From NCBI GenBank assembly GCA_026702635.1, contig JAPPBZ010000202.1, forward strand, positions 1 through 8,833: a DNA stretch of 8,833 nt. The letters run 5' to 3'. Each line of letters starts with the position of its first letter. Position 1 is the first letter of the stretch. Positions 1 to 6,808 of this stretch are shown here, one piece after another. The position numbers and the translations under genes are program-made. The stretch is from Bacteroidota bacterium (GTDB taxonomy: Bacteria; Bacteroidota; Rhodothermia; Rhodothermales; Bin80). Under the pieces are notes generated by a model, which made no database searches, was not told the origin of the DNA, and was given only the letters and a program-made list of their open reading frames with translations.

Positions 1-579
1 CCTCCAATACACTATTTAGACCGTTTTGCACTCATCAAAGCGTGCCTGGGGACTTCCTGCCGGAAAATAAAATTGCATCCCCGTTTGAAAGAAGCCGAGC
101 ATGTTACCAGTTCGGAAAAATCAGCCCGGGGAACCTATGCCACACACCCTGCGAGTAGGGACTGGAGGGGAACGGTACTTAGTGCAATGCCCCTTGAAAA
201 TGGGTCCCGGCTTACGTATGCGCCGCTGAACCTTCACGGTATAGACGGTCTTACCCTGCGTTTTCGCACAACCGGCACGGGTACACTCCGATTCTCTGCC
301 GACACTCTTGAAACTGTTTTGGCAGAAATTGAGATCTCAGCGGATACTGGCGAGCCCATCACACCGCACCAGGCAGATTATGTCGCTGGTGTATCCCCTG
401 ACTTTCCGGGGATGTCATCACTGCCCAAAGGAGCCTATGACAACTGGCGTGAGGTCACACTCCCGATTGTCCCCGGTGAAAATACTATCACACTAATCCT
501 TACCTTTGAGTCTGTAGAAGAGGACCTGGTCATGGAACTTGACTGGATTCGGTTCAATGGTCCTGGTCTTGCACAGTAA
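1..579 (+). CDS. 3' end of a secreted or envelope protein with a C-terminal CBM6-like carbohydrate-binding module (5' end outside window)
   Basis: The frame is open from base 1 to the TAA at 577-579, so this is the last roughly 192 codons of a longer gene; the TTG at 73 is not a credible start. The last 140 or so residues look like an all-beta CBM6-type jelly roll. Visible marks are a KEAEHVTSSE block at the module start (the usual 'EAEd' opening), SRLTYAPLNLHGIDGLTLRF, an aromatic-poor middle, YDNWREVTLPI, and the closing LVMELDWIRF strand, a typical CBM6 end. In this kind of bacterium such modules often close large ThuA/PQQ-dehydrogenase/cytochrome c proteins or glycoside hydrolases; nothing visible here decides between them. 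The first 24 residues (PPIHYLDRFALIKACLGTSC...) match nothing I recognise. The gene lies 24 bases before the TIM-barrel gene on the same strand, so co-transcription is likely. The CBM6-like call is moderately sure; the function of the whole protein is unknown. Confidence 0.6.
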   Translation, partial: PPIHYLDRFALIKACLGTSCRKIKLHPRLKEAEHVTSSEKSARGTYATHPASRDWRGTVLSAMPLENGSRLTYAPLNLHGIDGLTLRFRTTGTGTLRFSADTLETVLAEIEISADTGEPITPHQADYVAGVSPDFPGMSSLPKGAYDNWREVTLPIVPGENTITLILTFESVEEDLVMELDWIRFNGPGLAQ

Positions 580-603
580 TCACAACAAATTCAGTACAAT
601 ACG

Positions 604-1515
604 ATGCGCACATCTCGCCGGAATTTTTTAAAGACAAGCGCTTTAGCCGCTGCCGCACTTCCCCTGTCCACCCGAGTCTGGGGCTCACCTCGGAAGGAAC
701 TGTTTAAGATTTCACTTGCTCAGTGGTCACTACACCGCTCCATTTTCGCTGGAAAAATTGATAACCTGGACTTTGCCTCTGTTGCAGCAGAGAATGGAAT
801 TTTGGGACTGGAATATGTGAATCAATTTTTTATGGAAAAGGCAGAGGACACCGACTATCTGAATGAGATGAAAAAGCGTGCCGAGGATATGGGAGCAACC
901 AGCATCCTCATTATGTGCGATCGTGAAGGAAATTTAGGGGACCCCGATGCCAAGTTGCGACGCGAGTCTGTAGAGCGACACTTTAAGTGGGTGACCGCGG
1001 CCAAACATTTGGGATGCCATTCAATTCGGGTCAATGGTTACAGCAAGGGGAGCTACGATGAGCAAATGAAACTGGTTGCTGATGGTCTACATCAGCTTTG
1101 TGAGTTTGGGGATGAGCACGGCTTGCATGTAATCATCGAGAACCACGGCGGCTACTCGAGTAATGGAAAATGGCTTGCCGGCACAATTGAAATGGCAGAC
1201 CACCCCCGTGCCGGTACACTCCCCGATTTTGGGAATTTCCGGGTTGACAGAGAGACAACTTATGATTCGTACCGCGGGGTAGAAGAGCTCATGCCCTATG
1301 CAACCGGGGTGAGTGTGAAGCCCAATGTATACGACGATGACGGCAATTCCAGTCCTCTGGACTATGAGCGCATGATGCGGATTGTTCTGGCAGCTGGCTA
1401 CCATGGGTACTGTGGGATTGAACATGGCCCCGAGGATCGTGAAATTGAGGGAATCCTGGAAGTAAAGGCCGCACTGGAGGCTGCACACGAAACGCTTGCA
1501 GCCGAAATGGAGTAG
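604..1515 (+). CDS. Tat-exported sugar phosphate isomerase/epimerase-like TIM-barrel protein (xylose isomerase-like, AP_endonuc_2 fold)
   Basis: This 303-residue protein opens with a textbook twin-arginine leader (TSRRNFLKTSALAAAALPLS, residues 3-22), so it should be folded in the cytoplasm, perhaps with its metal, and exported. The body fits the xylose isomerase-like TIM barrel (PF01261). Acidic residues expected at the metal site are visible: E70 in GLEYVN, E179 in VIIENHGG, D208 in TLPDFGNF and E273 in CGIEHGPED. Histidine H181 follows the second site. The family includes isomerases, epimerases, and lyases or hydratases acting on 3-keto-glycosides. With a DUF1080 and a Gfo/Idh oxidoreductase gene 3 kb away, I favour a keto-sugar lyase, hydratase or isomerase role, but the reaction cannot be read from sequence. 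The ATG at 604 is chosen because the Tat motif starts right after it. No Shine-Dalgarno is visible. The gene ends 69 bases from the convergent dtd gene. Confidence 0.9.
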   Translation: MRTSRRNFLKTSALAAAALPLSTRVWGSPRKELFKISLAQWSLHRSIFAGKIDNLDFASVAAENGILGLEYVNQFFMEKAEDTDYLNEMKKRAEDMGATSILIMCDREGNLGDPDAKLRRESVERHFKWVTAAKHLGCHSIRVNGYSKGSYDEQMKLVADGLHQLCEFGDEHGLHVIIENHGGYSSNGKWLAGTIEMADHPRAGTLPDFGNFRVDRETTYDSYRGVEELMPYATGVSVKPNVYDDDGNSSPLDYERMMRIVLAAGYHGYCGIEHGPEDREIEGILEVKAALEAAHETLAAEME

Positions 1516-1584
1516 CGGACTCTGATAGAGGTCTTCACTCGAGAGTGCGTTGCTGATAGATTGACGACCGAAACGATTGGGGGC

Positions 1585-2049
1585 TCAGGAATCTCGAGTC
1601 TTTTCGGGAGCACGTTCAATCCAGATCGTTACCGGTCCATCGTTCACCAAAGAAACCTGCATGGACGCACCGAAGCTGCCGCAGGCAATGGGACGTCTCA
1701 GCTCGCTTGATAGTTTGCGCTTAACATACTCATACAGGGGCTCAGCAACCTCAGGGCGAGCAGCTTCTATGAATGAAGGCCGATGTCCTTTTGTGGCATT
1801 TCCATAGAGTGTGAATTGAGATACAAGAAGTATGTCCGCATCAACATCTCGAACGGACAGATTCATTTGTCCGGCATCATCGGGGAAAATGCGAAGGCTT
1901 GTACACTTGCGTGCCAGCCAATCTGCTTCCGTTAGACGGTCCTGAGAATGAATTCCCAGGAAGATGAGCAGTCCTCGGCCAATGCTCCCAACTGTGACAT
2001 CATCCACAATAACTGAAGCTTTTCGGACACGTTGTATGAGAGCAATCAT
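1585..2049 (-). CDS. dtd: D-aminoacyl-tRNA deacylase
   Basis: This 154-residue protein is a clear DTD-family member (PF02580). It hydrolyses D-aminoacyl-tRNAs (and glycyl-tRNA-Ala in many members) in the cytoplasm, freeing tRNAs charged with the wrong stereoisomer. The start MIALIQRVRKASV matches the family opening. The SQFTLYG motif is at 77-83, the RPSF motif at 90-93, and the C-terminal NDGPVT block with the cis Gly-Pro pair at 136-141; these two regions form the chirality-selecting site across the dimer. Length is close to the usual 145-150, with a short extra tail (RAPEKTRDS). It is the second gene of an operon: only five bases separate its ATG from the rdgB stop. It converges on the TIM-barrel gene, with 69 bases between them. 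Nothing in it looks damaged. Confidence 0.97.
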   Translation of the reverse strand: MIALIQRVRKASVIVDDVTVGSIGRGLLIFLGIHSQDRLTEADWLARKCTSLRIFPDDAGQMNLSVRDVDADILLVSQFTLYGNATKGHRPSFIEAARPEVAEPLYEYVKRKLSSELRRPIACGSFGASMQVSLVNDGPVTIWIERAPEKTRDS

Positions 2050-2054
2050 CCAGC

Positions 2055-2654
2055 CTATAGATTATTGATAAAGTTCACCAGTCTGGTCGCACTCTGTGCC
2101 CGGTGGCTGATCTTGTTTTTCTCTTCTCTGGATAGCTGCGCGAGACTGATGTTGAACCCATCTGGAATAAAGATTGACTCATAGCCAAATCCTTGGGTAG
2201 ACAGGGCAGATCGTGCAATATATCCACTGAGATGTCCTTCAAAGTAATGAACGCCTTCAGGATGTGCCAAGGCTAATACGGTACTAAACCGGGCCGTACG
2301 ATCTGACTTGTCGGCGAGTAGCTCAAGCACCAGAGTGCGATTCGCTTCCGCATCCGCCTGTTCACCTGCAAAGCGGGCAGAGTGTACACCGGGTCGCCCG
2401 TCCAGCGCATCGATATATAGACCGGTATCGTCCCCGAGTGCCCAAAGTCCGGTATGCCGTTGAGCACTTAAGGCTTTCAGTGTTGCATTTCCTTTGAGGG
2501 TGGAAGCGGTCTCAGGTACTGGAGGAGCGCCTGGAAAAGCGGATAAATCAAGAGTCTCAACGGATGCAGAGCCTAGAAGTAGTTTCAGTTCGGCTGCTTT
2601 GTGAGTATTCCGCGTGGCCAATACCAGCTGCAGGAGAGAGGGAATAGATGCCAT
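2055..2654 (-). CDS. rdgB: RdgB/HAM1 family non-canonical purine NTP pyrophosphatase (XTP/dITP diphosphatase)
   Basis: The 199-residue protein belongs to the Ham1p/RdgB family (PF01725), which converts dITP, ITP and XTP to monophosphates and so keeps deaminated purines out of DNA and RNA. Family blocks in order: VLATRNTHKAAEL at 11-23 (substrate-binding start), KGNATLKA at 54-61, GDDTGL at 74-79 with the catalytic and Mg-binding aspartates (T replaces the commoner S), GVHSARFAG at 89-97, GFGYESIFIPDG at 155-166 (ES where DP is common), and REEKNKISHR at 176-185. I chose the ATG at 2654 because it puts the ATRN motif about 12 residues from the start, as in the family. The frame is open further up, to 2759, but the extra 35 residues have no family resemblance and would overlap the divergent lipoprotein gene. 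It is the first gene of an rdgB-dtd pair. Confidence 0.96.
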   Translation of the reverse strand: MASIPSLLQLVLATRNTHKAAELKLLLGSASVETLDLSAFPGAPPVPETASTLKGNATLKALSAQRHTGLWALGDDTGLYIDALDGRPGVHSARFAGEQADAEANRTLVLELLADKSDRTARFSTVLALAHPEGVHYFEGHLSGYIARSALSTQGFGYESIFIPDGFNISLAQLSREEKNKISHRAQSATRLVNFINNL

Positions 2655-2757
2655 ATTTGTGTTTGACACAGAGTAGTCCAATAAGTTGTTCTGGTCGCGA
2701 TCTTGAAGTATTTTGGCAGCACCATTCAGTAAAGTAATCCCTGATACATCAATCATC

Positions 2758-3177
2758 ATGACCAGATACTACTTGGTTCACATTTTGACCATCTTTCTCG
2801 TTCTTCAGGTCAGTTGTCAAAACCCCGAGGAAACTGTAATTCAAGATAATAGTGCCTCTGAACATACGTTGGGTTCAAATGGCATGTCAGGCTCAATGTC
2901 TCAGGACCCCACTTCGTTGAAACGTTCACAGATGGAAGAGTCAACTGGGAGCATTGAGGGTTTCATTCGGGACGTTGATGGCAATCCCATTGGTCAAGCT
3001 ACTCTACAAATTGACGGATCAAATTCGGGAGCGGCAACAGCATTAGATGGATCTTACGTATTGCATCGAATTCCGCCGGGTTCGCACAGATTGGTTGTCA
3101 CAGCACCGGGTTATAGGCTTGAGTTGTCTGTAGAGATACTTCCAGACTCCACTACCGAATTTAACATTGTCCTCTAA
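2758..3177 (+). CDS. Small putative lipoprotein with a carboxypeptidase-regulatory-like domain
   Basis: This 139-residue protein has a Sec-type leader with a hydrophobic core (residues 4-16) ending at Cys20 in LQVSCQNPEE, a likely but imperfect lipobox because position -3 is Gln. A low-complexity Ser/Gly/Gln-rich linker follows at 25-63. Residues 65-139 form a carboxypeptidase-regulatory-like beta sandwich (PF13620 type): GSIEGFIRDVDGNPIGQATL, then ALDGSYVLHRIPPGSHRLVV, TAPGYRLELSVEI and a final short strand. Such domains usually lead TonB-dependent receptors or larger surface proteins; here it stands alone at the end of a short anchor. The ATG at 2758 is preferred over an upstream in-frame codon at 2713 because the signal peptide starts there. 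It diverges from rdgB with about 100 bases between the starts and is followed after 35 bases by a second lipoprotein gene, so the two are probably co-expressed. Function unknown. Confidence 0.82.
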   Translation: MTRYYLVHILTIFLVLQVSCQNPEETVIQDNSASEHTLGSNGMSGSMSQDPTSLKRSQMEESTGSIEGFIRDVDGNPIGQATLQIDGSNSGAATALDGSYVLHRIPPGSHRLVVTAPGYRLELSVEILPDSTTEFNIVL

Positions 3178-3212
3178 AGCTGCTCCATGTGGATCCAGGC
3201 TGGCAATTATCC

Positions 3213-4292
3213 ATGCGAAATAGTACTCCGACTCCACTATTGGTCTACTTAGTGGTCTTTTTGTTGGCGGGTTGCCGTTCGCAGGAGTCAGCAGTACACA
3301 CAGTCCGCTCACCAACCGTACCCTTCGACGAATTATTCGTGCTAGAGGATACAGTGCGGCTGGACTCAGCTATCCTAATTGGACAGATAGCATTTATTGA
3401 TGTCAACCCAAGTGGCGAGATTCTAGTTACGGACCATCAGGCTGATATAACGCATCTATTCTCTTCGTCAGGTGACCATCTACAATCTTATTCCGCGTTT
3501 GCATGTCTGTCGCATGATGTGCATTTCTACCCGTGGAGCACCAGATTCCTCGGGAATGAACACGTAGTAGCCATGCAATTCGCAGGGCCAGCCGTTGTCT
3601 TTAAAATGGACGGGAGTTGTTATGCCAACACTAAAATGTTGATGCCCTACGCAAAGGCAATTTGCATACAGGAAGACTCCATATTTGCACAACAGGTCTG
3701 GACTGAGGAGCAAGCCAAGGCCAATGTGTATTCGCCAATGCTTGAGAAAATTGAAGAAATCCTCATTGAGCCACCACGCCTGATTTCTCTGAATATGAAC
3801 TATGCAGGGCAGCGGGGAAGAACTATTGATTGCTTTGACGATGGACCATACTATGTTTATGCCGAAAGTATGGACGCGATACCTGTCCGACCCAGTTCGT
3901 CTGAAATCCAATACAGACCTGATTTTTTCCAGTGGAGGCCCGAGGATCTGCCCGATGCTCCCCCACATGACATTAACATGCGAAGGCGGCAGAAAGAATA
4001 TCCATCTACCATTGCGGTCTTTGCACTGGATGGATCAACCCGAATGGTATCCTATTCAGACTTGGAAAGTCAGTGGCACTCTGGCGATATTAACGCGGAT
4101 CGACAACTCGGTCTAAGCATCTCCAGCAATTCGGGACACTTTCCGGCACGCAGCACGATCACTTCTGTTTATCCGCAAGGAGCTGGGAATGGACACTTCT
4201 ATGCAGTTGGTGAAAACGAAATGCTCTCCGACGGGAACTACGGCAACCCGTTGATTCTTCGGTATAAACTCATCCCACCCGGTGAAGAGTAA
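3213..4292 (+). CDS. Lipoprotein, probable 6-bladed beta-propeller (DUF5128-like)
   Basis: The ATG at 3213 gives a 359-residue protein with a clean lipoprotein signal: hydrophobic LLVYLVVFLLAGC with the lipobox LAGC at Cys21. The GTG at 3189 would add eight residues before the signal and is less likely. The mature part looks like an all-beta repeat protein. The opening FDELFVLEDTVRL, followed by IAFIDVNPSGEILVTDHQ and THLFSSSGDHLQSY, resembles the first blades of the 6-bladed beta-propeller lipoproteins common in Bacteroidota. Later blade-like stretches are AVVFKMDGSC, IAVFALDGSTRM and HFYAVGENE. I see no catalytic motif. Some family members sit next to transport or surface-receptor genes, but no SusC/SusD pair is in the window. 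It follows the small lipoprotein gene by 35 bases. The gene and its lipoprotein nature are well supported; the propeller call rests on pattern only and the role is unknown. Confidence 0.78.
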   Translation: MRNSTPTPLLVYLVVFLLAGCRSQESAVHTVRSPTVPFDELFVLEDTVRLDSAILIGQIAFIDVNPSGEILVTDHQADITHLFSSSGDHLQSYSAFACLSHDVHFYPWSTRFLGNEHVVAMQFAGPAVVFKMDGSCYANTKMLMPYAKAICIQEDSIFAQQVWTEEQAKANVYSPMLEKIEEILIEPPRLISLNMNYAGQRGRTIDCFDDGPYYVYAESMDAIPVRPSSSEIQYRPDFFQWRPEDLPDAPPHDINMRRRQKEYPSTIAVFALDGSTRMVSYSDLESQWHSGDINADRQLGLSISSNSGHFPARSTITSVYPQGAGNGHFYAVGENEMLSDGNYGNPLILRYKLIPPGEE

Positions 4293-4300
4293 CCTGGCAC

Positions 4301-4337
4301 GTTGCGCAACTGCGCATGTGGCCCGACGGTTGCAACC
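4301..4337. terminator. Palindromic spacer between convergent genes, possible bidirectional terminator
   Basis: Two short perfect palindromes lie in the 117-base gap between the convergent lipoprotein and oxidoreductase genes: gttgcgcaac at 4301-4310 and ggttgcaacc at 4328-4337. The first overlaps a hairpin with a five-pair stem, TGCGC (4303-4307) pairing with GCGCA (4312-4316), and a four-base loop. The gttgc half of the first can also pair with the gcaac half of the second. No T-tract follows on either strand, so a classical intrinsic terminator is not shown; position is the main argument. Confidence 0.25.
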
Positions 4338-4409
4338 ATTCCAGACGGACCCAAGCCCTACTCTTTTACCCCACAGAATACGTACCGCGGTTTTCCTGCC
4401 GAGGCCGAG

Positions 4410-5738
4410 CTAGTTTGTTTTCAGATTTTTCCCATCCCACTTGACCATCTTCTCTTTTTCAATTGAAGCATTGATCATATGTGCACATGCAGCGGCGTGA
4501 TGCCCTACCTCTGCATCTTCCTTCGTAGCACTACCATTGCGAATCGCGTCAATCCATTCTCGAATATGTACATGCATGGAAGATTCACCCTCTGGATAAT
4601 AGACTTCCTCGCCAGCAAGTGTCGCTTGGGGGCGACTCGAAGGCATTTCTTCATGGCGAGTTGCAGGGTCTGCAATGTACGCATCTGCCAAGGCCTTCGG
4701 CCAACTTTCGGTGATCCAGCCATTGCTCTCATTGACTCGCTCGGGAATAAAGCGTAGCCCGCCTCCAAACACCAGGGATCCCTCAGTTCCCAGAATCCGC
4801 ATGCCACCCGAATTGCCTCCCTGATTGTTAAACGTCCCACTGAGATTTACCATAAAGCCATCAGGATACTTCAGTGATGCATTGATCGTATCCGGCACGT
4901 CCCGGGAGTGGATCCACCGGTACAAATCCCCCATGGCCATCACACTTTCAGGAATTTTGGCATCCATCACATAGTTGATGGTCGTACATGTATGAACGTA
5001 CAGATCGGTAGACAAACCACCCGAATAATCTTTGTAGCATCGCCACCGAAAGAATCGCTCAGGACTATAAGGCCGCTTGGGAGCAGAGCCGAGGAATAAG
5101 TCCCAGTCTACCGTCTCAGGGGAAGCATCTGGGGGGATTGGGTAAATCCATGCACCGGAAGCAGTATTGCGATTGGTGCTTGCACGGATCATCGTGACCT
5201 GTCCTAGCTTACCTTCCTTGATCATCTTACGTGCCTTTTGAACAAGTACACCGTTTGGTCCGGGACTACCCACCTGTACAGCAAGATTATTTCTTCTCTG
5301 AGCCTCAATAATGCCCGCCCCTTCTTCTATGGAGTAGGTCATAGGCTTTTCGATATATGCATGCTTGCCTGCATTCAACGAGTCAACCGAATGCTGGTAA
5401 TGCCAGTGATCAGGACTGGAAATCACAACCGCATCAATGTCGTCCCGAGCGATGATCTCTCTGTAGTCCGCCATGGTTTTTGCCGTGCCATTCGTGCGCC
5501 TCTTCATACGCTCCAAGCGGCCGGTGTAGGCGTCGCAAGCAGCTACGATTTCAACCTCAGGAAATGCTTTGAGAGACTCAACCAGTCCATGCGCTCTGGC
5601 ACCTGCGCCAATCATACCGACCGTAATTCGGTCACTTGGAGCAACAAAAGATGGTCGGGCTCCCATCGCGAGCCCGGCTGTGCCAATTGCACTGGAACGC
5701 ATAAAATCTCGTCTGGAAACTAAAAAACGCTGAGCCAT
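4410..5738 (-). CDS. Tat-exported Gfo/Idh/MocA family NAD(P)-dependent oxidoreductase
   Basis: The 442-residue protein starts with a twin-arginine leader (SRRDFMRSSAIGTAGLAMG, residues 8-26). A Rossmann fold follows with VGMIGAGARAHG at 40-51, the acidic turn AACD at 66-69, and the family hallmark EKPMTYS at 130-136, whose Lys131 is the usual catalytic/cofactor lysine. The alpha/beta C-terminal domain contains DYSGGLSTDLYVH at 237-249, where the family's active-site His lies. Relatives oxidise or reduce sugar hydroxyls with tightly bound NAD(P), which explains Tat export of a preloaded enzyme; known activities include glucose-fructose oxidoreduction and sugar C3 oxidation. It is the last gene of a three-gene operon, only 18 bases after the DUF1080 gene, which points to C3 oxidation of a glycoside before bond cleavage. 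The length (about 440) is normal for exported members. The fold is certain; the substrate is not. Confidence 0.94.
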   Translation of the reverse strand: MAQRFLVSRRDFMRSSAIGTAGLAMGARPSFVAPSDRITVGMIGAGARAHGLVESLKAFPEVEIVAACDAYTGRLERMKRRTNGTAKTMADYREIIARDDIDAVVISSPDHWHYQHSVDSLNAGKHAYIEKPMTYSIEEGAGIIEAQRRNNLAVQVGSPGPNGVLVQKARKMIKEGKLGQVTMIRASTNRNTASGAWIYPIPPDASPETVDWDLFLGSAPKRPYSPERFFRWRCYKDYSGGLSTDLYVHTCTTINYVMDAKIPESVMAMGDLYRWIHSRDVPDTINASLKYPDGFMVNLSGTFNNQGGNSGGMRILGTEGSLVFGGGLRFIPERVNESNGWITESWPKALADAYIADPATRHEEMPSSRPQATLAGEEVYYPEGESSMHVHIREWIDAIRNGSATKEDAEVGHHAAACAHMINASIEKEKMVKWDGKNLKTN

Positions 5739-5756
5739 GGTTGATAAGGGATAAGG

Positions 5757-6755
5757 TTACAAGATTGGAGTTAAGACAAGGTTTCGGTATAGAACACGGC
5801 CATGATCACCTTGAAGATAAATGGGACCCGGTGCAGCTTCGTCTGCGGTCATCGCCCCGCCCGTCACCCCGAGAACCGGCTGATTGTCAATAATTGTGGT
5901 GCCATTTAAAATGACCGTGAGATGACGCTGATAGAGCGTAATATCCATAGACTGCCATTCGCCCGCAGCCTTTTCCACGGTGGCCGCCGGCTGAATTCTA
6001 CTGTAGAGTGCACCCATATGATGGCTGTCTGCATCCATCCCATAGGTGTCTGCCACTTGGACTTCATAAATCCCCCGGAGATAGACACCGCTATTGCTGC
6101 CTTCGGGAATGTTTACTTCCAGCGTGAGACGAAAATCTTCGAAGGTTGCATCCGTGCGAAGATTCCCGTAACGGATATACTCACCGTTGCCGGGCTGCAC
6201 CGGATCGTTGACTAGCATACCATCCTCCGCCTTAAAACCATTCACCTGCTCATCATTGATCAGACTCCATCCGGTGAGATCCGTGCCATTAAACAGCTCA
6301 ATCGGATCGCCGTAGGCTGCTTGTGATAGGTCCGGTGCAGGTGGCAATTCCGGGATTCGCTCCGCCTCAAATTCGATGATCCGACTGCCGATTCCAGAAT
6401 GGTCCGGGAATTTAGCCTTGCCTACCAGACGATCCCCCTCAGGCCGCAGTGTGAGCGTGTTCGTAAAGATGAGATTTCGCTGGCTCCCATCCGCCAAGTC
6501 TCTCTTAACTGTTTGTGTCCTTGTCACAATCAATTGATCACCGGTAATGTTTGCACTGGCTACTGGAAGAACACTGCCCCCATACCAAAGTAGCGACGCA
6601 TCTACATTGCCTTGGTCATGGGTAATCTCAAGCCAACCCGCTCCCCCAGGTAAATGTAGTGTCCAACGCCCCTCAAAGGAAGCAACATTGTCCTGTGCGT
6701 TGGCTGAAAGTGTAAATAGAGCGAAGGATATTACAAGTAGGAATCTTGATGACAT
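5757..6755 (-). CDS. Secreted DUF1080 (3-keto-disaccharide hydrolase family) protein with an extra N-terminal beta domain
   Basis: This 332-residue protein has a Sec signal peptide (residues 1-20, ending SANA before QD) without a lipobox Cys. Residues 26-133 form a beta-rich domain (FEGRWTLHLPGG, WLEITHDQGN, LWYGGSVLPV, LTLRPEGDRLVG) of the kind that precedes DUF1080 in many planctomycete and Bacteroidota proteins. Residues 151-332 are the DUF1080 domain (PF06439), a concanavalin-like fold, with all hallmark blocks: PIELFNGTDLTGW, FEDFRLTLEV, EGSNSGVYLRGIYEVQV, GEWQSMDITL, LTVILNGTTII, GPIYLQGDHGRVLYRN. Family members cleave 3-keto-glycosides by hydrolysis or elimination. The next gene, 18 bases on, is a Gfo/Idh oxidoreductase that could make the 3-keto substrate; the gene before it, 53 bases away, encodes a CBM9-like binder. 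The family call is very sure; hydrolase versus lyase is open. Confidence 0.95.
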   Translation of the reverse strand: MSSRFLLVISFALFTLSANAQDNVASFEGRWTLHLPGGAGWLEITHDQGNVDASLLWYGGSVLPVASANITGDQLIVTRTQTVKRDLADGSQRNLIFTNTLTLRPEGDRLVGKAKFPDHSGIGSRIIEFEAERIPELPPAPDLSQAAYGDPIELFNGTDLTGWSLINDEQVNGFKAEDGMLVNDPVQPGNGEYIRYGNLRTDATFEDFRLTLEVNIPEGSNSGVYLRGIYEVQVADTYGMDADSHHMGALYSRIQPAATVEKAAGEWQSMDITLYQRHLTVILNGTTIIDNQPVLGVTGGAMTADEAAPGPIYLQGDHGRVLYRNLVLTPIL

Positions 6756-6808
6756 AAGAGTATCTCTGAGTTAGTGCGGATAGAATATAGTGAGAATGAA
6801 GCATACCG

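Noticed and set aside
1522..1560. Eight-base direct repeat (ctgataga) and a cactcgagagtg mini-hairpin between the TIM barrel and dtd
   Set aside because: The stem would have only four pairs with a four-base loop and no T-tract, and an eight-base repeat is expected by chance; not enough for a terminator call.
2655..2759. N-terminal extension of RdgB by 35 residues
   Set aside because: The extension shows no family resemblance, overlaps the start of the divergent lipoprotein gene, and the ATG at 2654 already gives the normal distance to the ATRN motif.
5238..5723. 161-codon plus-strand reading opposite the oxidoreductase
   Set aside because: It lies wholly within a strongly supported minus-strand gene and has no recognisable motif; a shadow frame.
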